Part shown: piece by piece, positions 37,394 through 50,193 of the stretch
How positions within the stretch are numbered: position 1 is the stretch's first letter
How the letters are laid out: each line of letters begins with the position of its first letter
Source of the DNA: Panonychus citri
Lineage: Eukaryota; Arthropoda; Arachnida; Trombidiformes; Tetranychidae
Direction: 5' to 3'
Assembly: GCF_014898815.1 (NCBI RefSeq)
Contig: NW_026515437.1
Span: 21,377-85,376, forward strand
DNA length: 64,000 nt
Made by a program: the position numbers and the translations under genes
The notes under the pieces: model-generated
Database searches by the model: none
Seen by the model: the letters and a program-made list of their open reading frames with translations, nothing else
What the model was told of the DNA's origin: nothing

Positions 37394-40300
37394 CAAAAAT
37401 TGAACTAAATTCTATCATATCTTCTGTTCTCTTTATGTAAAAATTAAATCGAAAATCTGAGTTGGGGGCAGAAATGGATCAAGTCCTTTAATAATTTAGT
37501 AACAATTAGATTGGATCAAGATAAGAAATACAAAGTAATGTTGTTAATAATGAAGTTAAGAAGGATATTATCAATTAAGAAAGTAAAAGTTTCAATTGCA
37601 AAGGTGAATCATCATCGTGAACGATTAATGATCTTAAGTTTCGTTAGATTAAGTTTATTGTTTATCTATCGATTTGAACTATTATTTTATCGGTTTCATC
37701 TCATTTTTGGATGAGAATTTATCATCATGAATATAATAATAACATCCGATGGGTGGAAACTGAGAAAAATCAATCAGGTAAATTGTTGCTCAGGTGAAAC
37801 GTATTAATGTAATATCATCTTCACCATGATCAGTAATAGATGAATATAATCAATGGTGGAGAAAAAAAGTTCCAACGATTTAACAGAATGATAAAATTCA
37901 ATAACAAGATGAAACAGATTGAAAAGACTTGAATCAAGTATTGAAACGTTCATTCATCAACATGAACAAAGATGATGAATAATAATAACAGTACAAAAAC
38001 TTTGATAATAATATTACTTGAGTCGAAAATAATATCTCAAGTCATCAGAACTTTATCTTCATCTTTTTTTCCCATAGAAAAAAAAAACTTTTCATCATTA
38101 GATTAATTCCAAGTTTACATTTTCTAACATTCGAAATGAAATGTTACTATTTTCATCACCTTCCCATCAGAAAGTTTTCCTACGATTGAATAAGGAGAGA
38201 GAAAAACTTTTACCACATTCAAGTTGAGATAATATTATCATCACAATTCGATAGAAAAGCGATAATCATGTTGTTCATTTTGTTCTTTTATCATCAATTT
38301 AATCTTCATCATCATGATCAACTTTCTTCACTAATCAAAAGCTCAAACAATTTTATCGATAAACAATAATGAAAAATATCGATCTTAAATACTTTCAGTT
38401 GGAAGAAAACAACAACTCGTGGAAATAGAAAAGAATGAAAAACTTTCATTTCAAATGAACTTTTTCTTCTTCTTTAAATTGTTATCAATCTGAGAGCCGG
38501 AAGGAAATGAATAAATATCATGATTGTAATAATATCTTTTTCTTTCTTATATTACCTTTTTCTTCAGTTCTATTTTTCTAACTTATCTCTGATGATGAAG
38601 ATAATCATCATGAAAGCTTAAAGGTTTGTTTTTGTTTATATCTTGATGAGCTTGAAATGTATTCCAGGTTGAATGGAGCATGAAAACTTGAAGATTTTTT
38701 TTCCATGATAGTGGCTTTTGTTTTAACTGAGTAATTCATGAGATAAAGTTCTGAATCAAGCTCTCTTCACCAGTAGTCTCAGGCTTGTAAGAAATATCTA
38801 TATCTTTGTGATGGGAAATTCATTGGGATTACAATTCAACTCCCTTTTCCCTCCCAACCCATTATGAATACATATCGTTTCTTTTTCTTCCCAGAGACAA
38901 GAAGAAAAACTTTAAAATGATGATAACCTGTCAAGTAAAATGTTATATCACATGAGAATGATAAGAAAGAGAGACGAATAAAAAAAAAGTTCTGAACTTT
39001 TTCTTTAGAAAACTCGAAAACTTGAACAGTTACAATTACGTTTCATATTAACTTCGTAGTTATTTTCTGTCATTTCTTCCACTTCCTTTTAAATTGTGAT
39101 CATCTGATAGATTCAATATTTACTTTGATTGTTACACAAAAGGGAAAGGTAATCATCTTAATCTTCATCTTCATGATGATGATAAATAAATGATTCAATT
39201 GGATTTTAAAACTTGACTGGTGAATTAACGTTGATTTTTTAACCAGTCTCGTTACTTTTACCATGTATCCATTGTAATCAGTTTGAATCAATTGATTCAA
39301 TTTCATTGAATATAAAAGAGATAACAAAAAATTCCATCATGAAAATTTCAGATTCTCCCTTGTGGCTACAATTGTGAATCTGAATCTCTTTTTATATTAG
39401 ATTTTACATCGAAGGCTATTTACTTTTTCTAGATTCTATTGAGCCGAGTGTTGAGTTTTCTGTCTTTCAATACTTTTATATTCTTCATATTCAAGGTATT
39501 AACAGCGAAACCATTGAATTAACCATGGAAAAGTTCATCTCAATTCAAAGTTGACATTTCGTTGGAATCTCTGTAGAAATAGTGTAAATTTACCATTTCA
39601 ATTGGAATTCTAAGTTAATAAAATGAAAGCTTTACCTTCCAAACATATATGAACAATTAACTATCACGACTCGATGATAGTTAATTAAAACTGCAGAAAT
39701 TCACACACCCAACAGTTAAGATAATCAAGTTGACTCCTTTATTTCAATCAATTGTAAGTTTAATTGTTCAAAAGGTAAATTTTATCATGTTAAGAAAGTT
39801 CATTTCCAGTTGATTATTATTGTTTTCCCAATGATTTCGTGATAGATTGATTTTCATCATGAAAAAGAGTAAAATAAAACCAAAACGAACTGAAATTAAC
39901 CTTGGGTCTGAATAATTGTCAACAATAAACTTCAATGAATCAAAAAAGTTTCAAACTCAATCAATGATTTATTTCTGGTGCAGTTAAAAGTTTCATCATA
40001 AGCTAAATATTCAACATGATACAGAAATTTTCAATCTCCATGAACTAAATTCATTGATTGTGAAATCAACACAGAATATATATTATCTCCTCCTTCCCAG
40101 AACTTGATTATGAAATTTTGGCTTGTAATTGTTAAGATAAATATTTAACAAGGATAATAATATTATCATGTTCACGATAACATGAAATTTCATCATCAGA
40201 ATCTTGAGATAAAAGATCATTTTTATCAGGAAACGAAATTTTTTCAGGTAATAACATTAATTTCAACAATCAGCTAAATGGTGTTAATAGTTTGCCCAAC

Positions 40301-43300
40301 AGAAATTATTTCTATTAATATTATTGTTTAATTGAACTGCTCGATTGTTGTAACAATCAACAATTCTTATCATTAAGCTTTCGCCTGATTGTAGCCCAAT
40401 TAAGTTAATTATAATGGTTATGATGATGTTCCTGTTATTATTATTGATTATATAAGTTAATTTGAATCAAATTGTAATCCAGAGTAAATATTAATATTAA
40501 TAGTAATCCCTGGATTTGTTTGGTAAACGTGAACAAACAATTAACTTTGCAACAAGATAAACGATTGGTAAACAACAACAATTAAACATCATTAGCTGAT
40601 TAATTTAATGAAAACGTGATGACCAAATGATTATGATTGTTATTAGATATTTAATTTTTGAATTACTTTTCATGATTTGAGTGACAATTTAGGAATAGAA
40701 AATTAAATTTTCAATTATATTGTTAGTATTTTAATCAGCCGAAAGACGATTAATCAAATTGCTCATAATCTAATTGAGATCAGAAAATTAAATATCGTTT
40801 ACATGTTTAAGCAATTTCATTGAAGTTCAAAGATTTTGCTTCAAGATTGCTTTCAATAGATTTCATGATAATCATGATAATGATAAAAGATTTCTAGATG
40901 ATCCATTAAGATAACATGTATACATAAGACAGAATGAAGAAAGAAATAGAAAAGTTCTAACTCTTTTCGAGAAAAAGTTTCATTTTCTGTTATTTCTCAT
41001 TCTTTTCAAATTTCTTTTCATGTTTTTATCATCTTTTTGATCATCTTTACAATCACCTCTGATGATGAAGATGATGGTTAAAGATGATGGAAGAGAAAAT
41101 TGGAAATTCGTAAAGACCATTACATGAAATAATTTGATATAATGATCATCATGAAAGGAAAGGAAAAAAAATAGAGAAAAAGATTCAAAGTTTTTTATGA
41201 GAAAAATAAAATTGATATGAAAGTTTTCAATGTAACATGTTGACAATCAATGAAGCTGATCAATGATGATCATTTAAACATATTGAAATACTACAATAAA
41301 TAAAACATGAAAATATCATGATTATCAAGTGAAAAATGAAAAGTATATCAAATTGCTCATTGGGAGTGAAGTTTATGTCTAAGCTTCAAGTATCATGATT
41401 AACTGTTAATTATGGTCCATTGAATTGATTTCATTGATATATGTTTGCACTCAACAATTAGTGGGTGTGTTGATTAGATGATAACTTTGAGGATTATAAC
41501 AGATAGTCAACTTTTTGAATGAACAATCAATGCTCAGATTGTTGATCCCAATTTGATTTATCAATCGATCAGCTCTTAATATCGTTCAACTGGAAAAAAA
41601 GAAAATATCATTTACAATCAACAATTTAGTATATAGATTGTAGATTATCCTTTTCATGAGGTGAAATTAAGTTCGTTTTTTAATATTCTTAACATTATGG
41701 TGAAAAAAAAGTTCTAAATGATATTCAAATACAGACCACTATCGTATTCATTTGATATTTATCATTATTATTGATGATATTAATAGTTATCTTATGTTAA
41801 TATCTGCTAATGATTATGTAACAATTAGTAGTAGTAATACAATATTTTAATTGTTTACTATTATCATCCCATTATCATGTAGTCATTAGTTTGGAGTTGA
41901 TTAGTAGAGCAATTAAAATGTAAATAATTTATGATTGATTTATACCAATCAATTTTGACTATTATCTCTTGATTTAGTTAATTACGAAAGGTCAATCTAT
42001 CTAATAGTAGCTCCTGTTGATTAATATTCTCGGTGTTTATCAAGTAAATCGTTAATTTTGGCAAGTATAATCAAACTATTAGTTGATTAGTTTAAATTAT
42101 CGGTGATTTATTTGATTCTCATCAATTGATCTGAAAGTAGTCTGTTAGATATCAAACTGTATTAGTATTATCAATAGATTAAAATAGAAAATAAATTTAG
42201 TTATTAATCGATGATTAGAATAATAGTAAATCAGATTTTAAGTTGAAAAATTAATTAATCTAATTGTCAATAGTAAATGTGAATCTCAAGAAATCAATAT
42301 TTGTAATTATCATAACATTGCGCAAATTTGTAAGCAAATTGGCCAATTGGTCATCTATTTGTAATGATTATACATTAATTGTTACAGTTAAATGTCAACA
42401 AAACTAATTAATTCATTGTAATAACAATTTGATTCCCTTTGAATTAATGATTGGAACATAATTGTTACATAATATTAATCATTACGTAGATGCGATCTAA
42501 TCAATTGGAAAGTAATTTGAGAAAATTGGGTTAATTCAAATTGTATCTAAACAGAATAGCAAGTAAATTGTTGATATAATCATTAAATCATTTCTGATTA
42601 TGATTAGGTAAACAATGAGTATATTATTATCAAATTAAATTATCAATCTAAATTGCTGCTTCTTTTTTTAATAACTTTTTCTAATGGGATTTTTTATCTG
42701 CTTGTATTGTTATGATCATTTTTGGTAAATTTACTAATTCATTCACTGTCATCGATTGTTATTAATAATATCTTGCCCAAAATGATCAACTAAATTGTTG
42801 ATAAGTTTAATTTTTAATGATGTTAGTGTTATTACTTAATTGTCAATCGATAAATTGTTTCTTCGTATATCTTATTGTGATGGACAAGAAAGTTAACTTA
42901 TATAAAATGACAATAAAAGTTGAAAAAATTATAATTGTTATTATTGTTTTTCTAGTTCAAGGTTAATTGTTTGTGATGATTTATGTTCAGTTAATGTATT
43001 TTATCAAATTAAATTTGATTGTCTTGTTAATCATTTTTTTATAAAACAGTGACGGAAGACAATTATAATTTAGATTAAATTTCAAAAGTAATAATCAAAA
43101 TCCGATCAACAAAAGGAAATCCCTTCCAACTTGATAATACAATAATATGATAATAATAATAATAATATGAATGATGTAATTGTAATTGTAATTGTTAATC
43201 AATAGGAATATGGGAAAAAATACTAATCCATTGATTATGGTAATCAAAGTAATCACAAGTAAAGATATTTTTGATTAGATGGACAAAAGTATAAATTGGG

Positions 43301-43630
43301 TTTAGCAAACTACTGGACAATGTAGGTTAATACAATTAAGTAATCAGATTAGATCAGTAAGAATTAAATCTGAAGTAAACTAATGAAAGAAAAGAAAGTA
43401 AAAAGTTAATTCTTACAATTAAGTTTTGATTAAAAGGTGAGATAGACATAAATCACTCTAAGTATATGAAAGTTAATTGTAAATCAATAGATTTCAACAC
43501 ATGGAGAGAGGGAGGGAGAGAATTAAAAATGAATTTAATAAAATACGTTAGTGGTTTTATTGGAAGTGTCATTTGTTAATCGTGATTGTGATTAAATCAG
43601 AATTGACAGGTAAATATAATGGGAGAAGAT

Positions 43631-43688
<58 letters not shown>

Positions 43689-44718
43689 TTAAGCTTAGCT
43701 AATGTGAAATGAATGTTAATATGCATGAATGAGTCAAGATTTCTTGATTCTTACTATTATTATCATTGGTAATCAGCTTATTAGATTCACCATTCCCTAT
43801 GTAATATTATGTAAAAACTTTATTATTTAACTATCAGGGTATTAACATGATTATTATCTTACTGAATAATCTTTATCTATTTCTTTGATTGTCTCACCAT
43901 TTTTGCATCATTATTATATCGTTAATGTGATTCTGTCTGATCATGTTAGTCGATTAGCTGAATAATGTTAAAAGCATCAAGTAAATGGTTAGCAAACACA
44001 TAGATACAAATTAAAGATGAAGTAGATTAAATTAACTTTCAGGGAATGAAAAAAAAAGATCAACAATCAATAAATTATATAAAATTAACAAGCTAATTTT
44101 TAGTTAGGTTGGTATAATAGTGAGTGGGTGTGGGTGTAGGTTGGTGTTGGTGAATAATGTATAACTTTATAAGTAAATCTAAAAGGTAATTAAATTGAAT
44201 AAGAATCACGGAATCCAACAAATGAGAGATCTAGATAAATATACCCTTAGGGTATTCATGTCGCTTTGTTTTCTGTTCAAGAAAGTGTGAAAATTCATCT
44301 TACATTCTCAACTTTAGTTAATTTAATTAGTACAACTTGACAAAAGGAAATGATCAAGAGTCGAGGTGTATGCAAGAATATAATCAACTAATATTGTAGC
44401 GGAATTAAGATGGCAAAGGAATCAGAATTTTGGAATGACAATTGAGACTAACAAATCGGTTTCGAATTGTATTAAATCAGATTAACCTTTTGATGAATAT
44501 AATTGATCTAGACATACCTGAACACTGGACCTAAAAGATTTTCAATTTAATTCTTTGCGAAAAAAATCTAATTAGATTTTAAGTTCTTTCGATTTTTATC
44601 GACTTTTGTTCTTATTTTTGATTGTAATTGTCGAATTCCTTTGATTGCTAGAATGATTTTGCTTCCAATTTGCCATTTATTCTATTTTAATTCTATTTTT
44701 CTTTTCAATTTCATCCAG
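37394..44718. other. Gene-free AT-rich stretch
   Basis: No supported gene. It includes a GA tract at 43634-43685. Frames at 37511, 39100 and 40980 are short, Ile/Lys/Phe-rich and lack motifs. Confidence 0.6.
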
Positions 44719-45124
44719 TGAATTGCGTCGATTTGTTCGTGTTCTTGAAATGTTGGCACCATTGATTCATCCTGAATGGAAAATATTAACCTCCAATGCA
44801 CTTTACATATCGGTTTGTGTGGCTCTACTTTTGGGCACCTCAGGTCAGGTCATCGCTTTGACCAATAATTTTGACATCAAATTGCGAACTGAAAAATATT
44901 ATGGCTTCTTGGTACAGGGAAACAAATTGGACCTCATTTTTGATCAATGCTGGAAAAGCGGCTATTTAGCTTTGGCTCCGTACGATTGTATTATTGGTAT
45001 TTTTCCCAAAACGGTAACTAATCAGCTCAAAGAGGGAGGATATTTTTACGATTATACAACATTGTCTCGGAAGATGCCCAATGGCTCATTGGAGACCATT
45101 AAAACGACCACTCAACAAGTGTAA
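44719..45124 (+). CDS. Unknown ORF with one hydrophobic segment
   Basis: The frame opens directly after a strong 3' splice site (pyrimidine tract then TTTCATCCAG, ending 44718) and runs to a stop at 45122-45124. The first in-frame ATG is at 44750, giving 124 aa. A hydrophobic stretch (ALYISVCVALLLGTSGQVIA) at about residues 18-37 could be a signal anchor, and the rest looks globular (YYGFLVQGNKLDLIFDQCW). Composition is balanced, unlike the surrounding non-coding ORFs. The acceptor suggests an upstream exon, coding or 5'UTR, that I could not identify. Family not recognised. Confidence 0.45.
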
Positions 45125-46403
45125 TTAAACGTAACCATCTCGATGCAAACACGTTTCACTCATTTCTCGTAATTGACAATCATAAGAAGGATATTCAAAA
45201 GATATGAGAGATTCTTAGCTGATCCAAGACTTGTGAAGAAGAAATTTGTTTCTCGCTGGAGCAAAAATCAACTGTTATAAATTATTTATCTTCTCGTTTT
45301 TAGCTTTATTCATAATAATTTCGATCATCTTCTTTAATCTTCCACCATCAAGCTGGTTAATTACCACGAATATGAAACAAACTGCAATGCAAACGTCAAG
45401 AAAGTCACAATTTAAAAGCAAATCAATCATATCTGGAAAGAGAAAAAAAAATGAATTGAAAAAAAGCACAAAGGCAATAATGTAAAAGATTAACAGGAGA
45501 TCATTGAAACCGTGTATACTTACCATTTGTCAAAAGATTAATTGTTAACATGCTGAAATGAATAAAAAATGAATAAAATAAACACAAAATTATTTCAAAT
45601 TGATTGAAAATAAAATTAAAAAATTACAATAATTGACACGAGAAACAAAAACAATTTACCTTTTGAATTTTCGGTGAATTAAAAACAAAAAACAAGTAAA
45701 AGAATCGGATAAATACACATTGAAGACCATTAAAACTGAGAGAATTTGTTTTTTACCATGGTGAACACCAAATTCATTTATTTCACAGCAAGTTCACTTT
45801 TCAGCTTTCAGGTCAAGACGGAAAAATTAGCTTCCATAATTGTCCCAATAAATGAACTAGGACAATTTAATTATGTACAATCAGTAAGAATCTAAGATGG
45901 AGAAAAATTGATTACTTTCAATTTTCATTATGATTTCGTTGATTTTGATCGTTCTTTTCACTAAATAATAGGCTGGGAGCAAGTAGTTCTCGAACCAGAA
46001 AAGAGAATAAATTAATTTTAATCCACAAACAATTAAAATTAACACAAAAAAAATTAGATAAAAGGGTTAACAGTAATTAGAATGGAAAAAAAGAAATTAA
46101 AATCTTTTCTTTAGAAATTAAATTTTTCTCTTTTTCGATACATCGTTTGGATTTCGATGTATCGACCAATTGCCATTTGTTTTCTTTTTCTATCAAAGAG
46201 ACTTTTAAATACGCGGTTACAATTATTGAGAATTTAATTTAATTCTATTTGGTTTAAATTGTTTGGTTTCTGGAGAATTTTAGTTTATAATTTGATCGAG
46301 CAACAGTTTGTCTTAATTTGTCCAAATTTGTCCGATTGTGATTCTTTTGGTTGAGTAACTTTTTCTCTTAAAAATTGGAGAAAACAAGAAATAGAAACAA
46401 AAA
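45125..46403. other. Intergenic, one possible small exon
   Basis: Mostly A-rich non-coding sequence. A 45-codon frame from the ATG at 45758, with a possible donor (CAATCA|GTAAGA) near its end, could be a small exon, but nothing downstream continues it. The 45246 and 45275 ORFs look spurious. Confidence 0.4.
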
Positions 46404-47241
46404 ATGTCCAGTGAATGTGGTCCAAGGTATTTAAGAGTTAAACGTAAATCTGATGAGGATCCATGTTACTCTTCAAGACAATATAAACGATGTAAGTTTG
46501 TTGCATCAGTGAAAACAACCTTATTACAAGATGTTCTCAAAGTAATTAACAATCAGAACATTCAAGATGCTGATATAATCGATGTTAATCAGACTGTTGG
46601 TGAACATGACGAAGGTAAATTTTTACTTGTTCCTTTTATTTTCTTCTCAATGTTATTTTGTTTATTCTTTTTCTTTTCCTATAACCTTTTAACTATCATA
46701 ATTAATATTCTATTTCTCTTAATTTGAATCATTCTAATTGACTGTATTTTCTAATGTTATTGTGTTTTTTGTTCTATTCTTTTCTCCCATTTTGTTGTTG
46801 ATATCTTTGTTTCTACATTTCCATCTAGATGAAGCACAACACAGAGAGCTAAGTGAAGAAGATTCAACCTTCCGTGGATTTGTTTATGACATTTATTGTC
46901 TACAAGATTTGGATAATAATTTGTACAGTGTAAATGAAGAAGATGAAGAGTCCGATAATGATTCAAATGATGAAAATAATCCTCGTAATGATTATCCAGA
47001 TGAAGAAAGTTATGATTTTAATGAGTTAAATTATTATCGGGATTGGCAAGATGAAGAGGATTACAGATTACGAGAAAAATTTGATGATTTTACCATGAAG
47101 GGAAGAGGTGATGAAGATGAAACTTCCAGTGAAGATTCACTTTCTCGTAATTGTGATGATGAAGCTGATGATGGTGATGATTTTGATCCAGACAAGGTTG
47201 ATGTACCTTTTAGTAGAGGATTAAACAAAACCACAATTTAA
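46404..47241 (+). CDS. SLC7A6OS: SLC7A6OS / Iwr1 RNA polymerase II nuclear import factor
   Basis: Iwr1-family proteins bind assembled RNA polymerase II and direct its nuclear import. Two exons, 46404-46614 and 46829-47241, joined across a 214-bp GT-AG intron in frame; 207 aa. The N-terminal YLRVKRKSDEDP is the family's L-R-V-K-R-K motif. Exon 2 has the diagnostic FVYDIYCLQD block followed by a very acidic region with NPRNDYPDEES, aligning with the vertebrate N-W-R-N-E-Y-P-E-E-E-S segment. It is shorter than human SLC7A6OS (about 309 aa), mainly in the linker between the two blocks. No nearby operon-like context; CCDC124 follows 0.7 kb downstream on the same strand. Confidence 0.88.
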
Positions 47242-47919
47242 TTCTATTCATCAAAATCAAAATATCTTCCTCATCTTCTTCTTACCTTTGCATCTCTCCT
47301 TCTCTCTCTCTCTCTCTCTCTTCTCTCTCCATATCTTCTTATATCTTCTGTATACTATCAATATTATACATTCTATGTATAATAATAATGATATATTTTC
47401 TCCTCTCCAATTTGATATCTCCCAAATTTAATGAAACAATTTTGTGAAATGATCATAATTAAACAAATTACAAATGTGAAAATCAATTTGTTTACCATTT
47501 CTAAATGGTTACATTGATTTAACATTATAACTGCACAACAACAAGACAAACTTCAGAGTCAAATCAAACCTCTGAAGTTCACTTAACCATACTAACCAAT
47601 TTTCTAACAATCAATAACTAATTTGATAAACATAATTTTCTCTAATTGTAATTAAATTAAAAACAATTCATTGGAACCGCCAATTTAAGGTTGCATCATT
47701 TACCTTCCATCACTATAGAAACCCTTTAAAACGATCATATGTTTTTTTTGTTTTCTTTGCAGTTTTTTTTCTGTTGATTTAACTGATTCTTTTCTTTCTC
47801 TTCTCTTCTTTTTATAATTCAATGGTTTTATCTTCGCTTTGTGGTTGATTTTGTTTGTTTTTTCCTTCATTCTATTGGAAAGTAACCTTGTAAAAGAAAA
47901 GTGTATTTGGATTGAAAAA

Positions 47920-48649
47920 ATGCCGAAAAAAATGGGAACCAATTCTAAGGCTGTTGAAGCTCGTGCTAGAAAAGATGAAAAGAAACGAGCTGAACACGAG
48001 AAGGTGCAAAAGGAAAAGGAAGACGCTTATTGGAAAGACGATGATAAACAATTAGCGAAGAAAATTCAGAGAAAGGCCGAAGCCGATAAGAAGAAAGAAG
48101 AAGCCGTCGCTAAAAAGGCTCTAAAACAAGCCTTGTACGAAGAGGAAATGGCCTCGATTAAAGGGCCAAGCGGTGGAGGCGGTGGAACATCTAAAGTGAC
48201 CAGAGCTGAAATCGCCTTTAAATTGGAAAATCAAAAGGTTGAAAAGCCGAAACCAAAACTGATCGAAACTCCAATTGAAGAAAATCTAAACCGAATCAAC
48301 GTGGAAGGCGAAGCTCGTTCTGTAGATGAAGCAATTGCTGTTCTAAGGTGCGAATATTTATCCACTATTTTCTCTAATTTTATTCTTTTCGAATTGTTTT
48401 TCTAATTGTTTTTCGATTTCTTTTCTTCTTTCTAGTATCAAAGACGAAGAATTAGATCGACATCCAGAGAGAAGGGTTAAAGCCGCTTACAATAGTTTCG
48501 AGGAGAAAATGTTATCCAAATATAAGGCCGAAAATCCTAATCTGCGATTATCTCAAATCAAGCAAATGGTAAAAAAAGATTGGATGAAATCTCCTGAAAA
48601 TCCACTTAATCAACCACACACAGCATATAATTCATCTGGTAGGAATTAA
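47920..48649 (+). CDS. CCDC124: CCDC124 (Lso2-like ribosome-binding protein)
   Basis: CCDC124/Lso2 proteins bind idle 80S ribosomes near the A site and help recovery of translation. Two exons, 47920-48347 and 48436-48649, with an 88-bp GT-AG intron; 213 aa, close to the human length. The start MPKKMGTNSKAVEARARKDE, the EDAYWKDDDK block, SKVTRAEIAF, DEAIAVL|SIKDEELDRHPERR and the ending NPNLRLSQIKQMVKKDWMKS plus NPLNQP follow the family end to end. The N-terminal half is a Lys/Glu-rich helix. The ATG at 47920 is chosen because it begins the conserved MPKK; the upstream open frame is not conserved. Confidence 0.95.
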
Positions 48650-50193
48650 TTGTCAACCATTAATCTGCCATCACGATTATTTAATCAGCATGATAGCCTC
48701 ACATTGATGACACTTTGGTTACTATGAAAACAAATTTGCTGACAATATAAATTGTTTACAAAACGAGAACAACAAAATTGTAAATTTTATGATCAATTGA
48801 TTGAATAAGTGATGTGTCACCAACAATTAACAATTTACTGAATTGTCCATCAATTTGACTGGAAAGAAACACAAAGTGAACATTAATTTGAATTGTCAAA
48901 TCAACCGATTGGAAAACAACAATCATAATATTTGTATTGAAGAATTGATATTTTCCTAATTCTCAATGATTTTCACAATTTCATTTTTTTCTTCTTGATT
49001 GTCAATTTAAAGTTTGTTGTTTTCTAAATCAAATTATCACAACAACAATACAACATTGTACAAAATGTGCTTTTTCTCAATTGTAACTATTAATTGTATT
49101 TTGATTAATGATCGATTGAACAATCAAAGGGAGAAATCAACTCACCCAAGAAATAATTTTCTCTCCATGTTATTAACAGAAAATGTTATCATTTAGTTAA
49201 TTGTCAATCTCTGGTTAATGTTGATCTCTTTTTATTTTTGCTGATCAACAGGTGAATTAATCAACATGATAATCAAAGTGAAAGATTTATATTGTGTAAA
49301 TTAAAAGGGTGGAATTGATGAGATAACAATTACCACTGATTGTGACCCATTAATTGTTGCTTTTTGTTAATCATTCCAATTGTGATAATCACTTTTAAAA
49401 GAGAGAGACAACAATCAGCTGAACATTGAAATTGAACAATTAAATGATGATAATATAGTAAATTGAGATGTTCCTATTTTTCATTGATGGTAAAAAATGT
49501 TGCCAAAAATATTTAATTGTTAACAATTAATCAAATTGGCAGTTGTTTAAATCTAATTGTAAACTCAAAGCTCAATGAACAATTTCAGTTGATCAACAAA
49601 AGGGAAACAAAAAAAAAGTCAAGTGTCAACAAAAACAATCAACAAATTGTGACAATCATCATGATCCCTGATTATTATTATGTGACTTTTAATTATCCAC
49701 CTCTAACCAAAGATAATCAACTCAATTAATCATTTCAACCATAACAACAATCAAGTCTATTGTGACAAAATTAATTATCCAACTAGATTTAAACAATATT
49801 GTTATTAACCCTTCGGTATATAAACAAATTGATTGTCGATCCAAACACAATCAACTGATTCATTGAACTTGAGGTTAATTGTTGTAAATTGAACTTATAA
49901 TTAGTAGAAATCCCAACAATCCAATAAAATCTAAATTGTTGATTGATTCTAAATTGGATGAAAAAGAAAAGTAAACAACCTTGAGAAACGATTAACCTGA
50001 ACAACGAACAATTAACTGATTGATTACTTACCAATATATTCTTGATTATCATCATCATCTATTTACATCAATCGATGCAAAGATTAACAATCATAATTAA
50101 GTTGAAAAAGAAAATTAAAAGAAACCAAATTGTAAAAGTGAATAAAAAATAATAACAATTCGTCAGTTTATCTTGAGGGGAACAACAATAACA
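48650..50193. other. Intergenic region before the phosphatase gene
   Basis: A 1.5-kb AT-rich stretch with TTGTTGATT words. The ORFs at 49014, 49517 and 49789 lack conserved character. It may carry the promoter of the gene starting at 50194. Confidence 0.5.
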
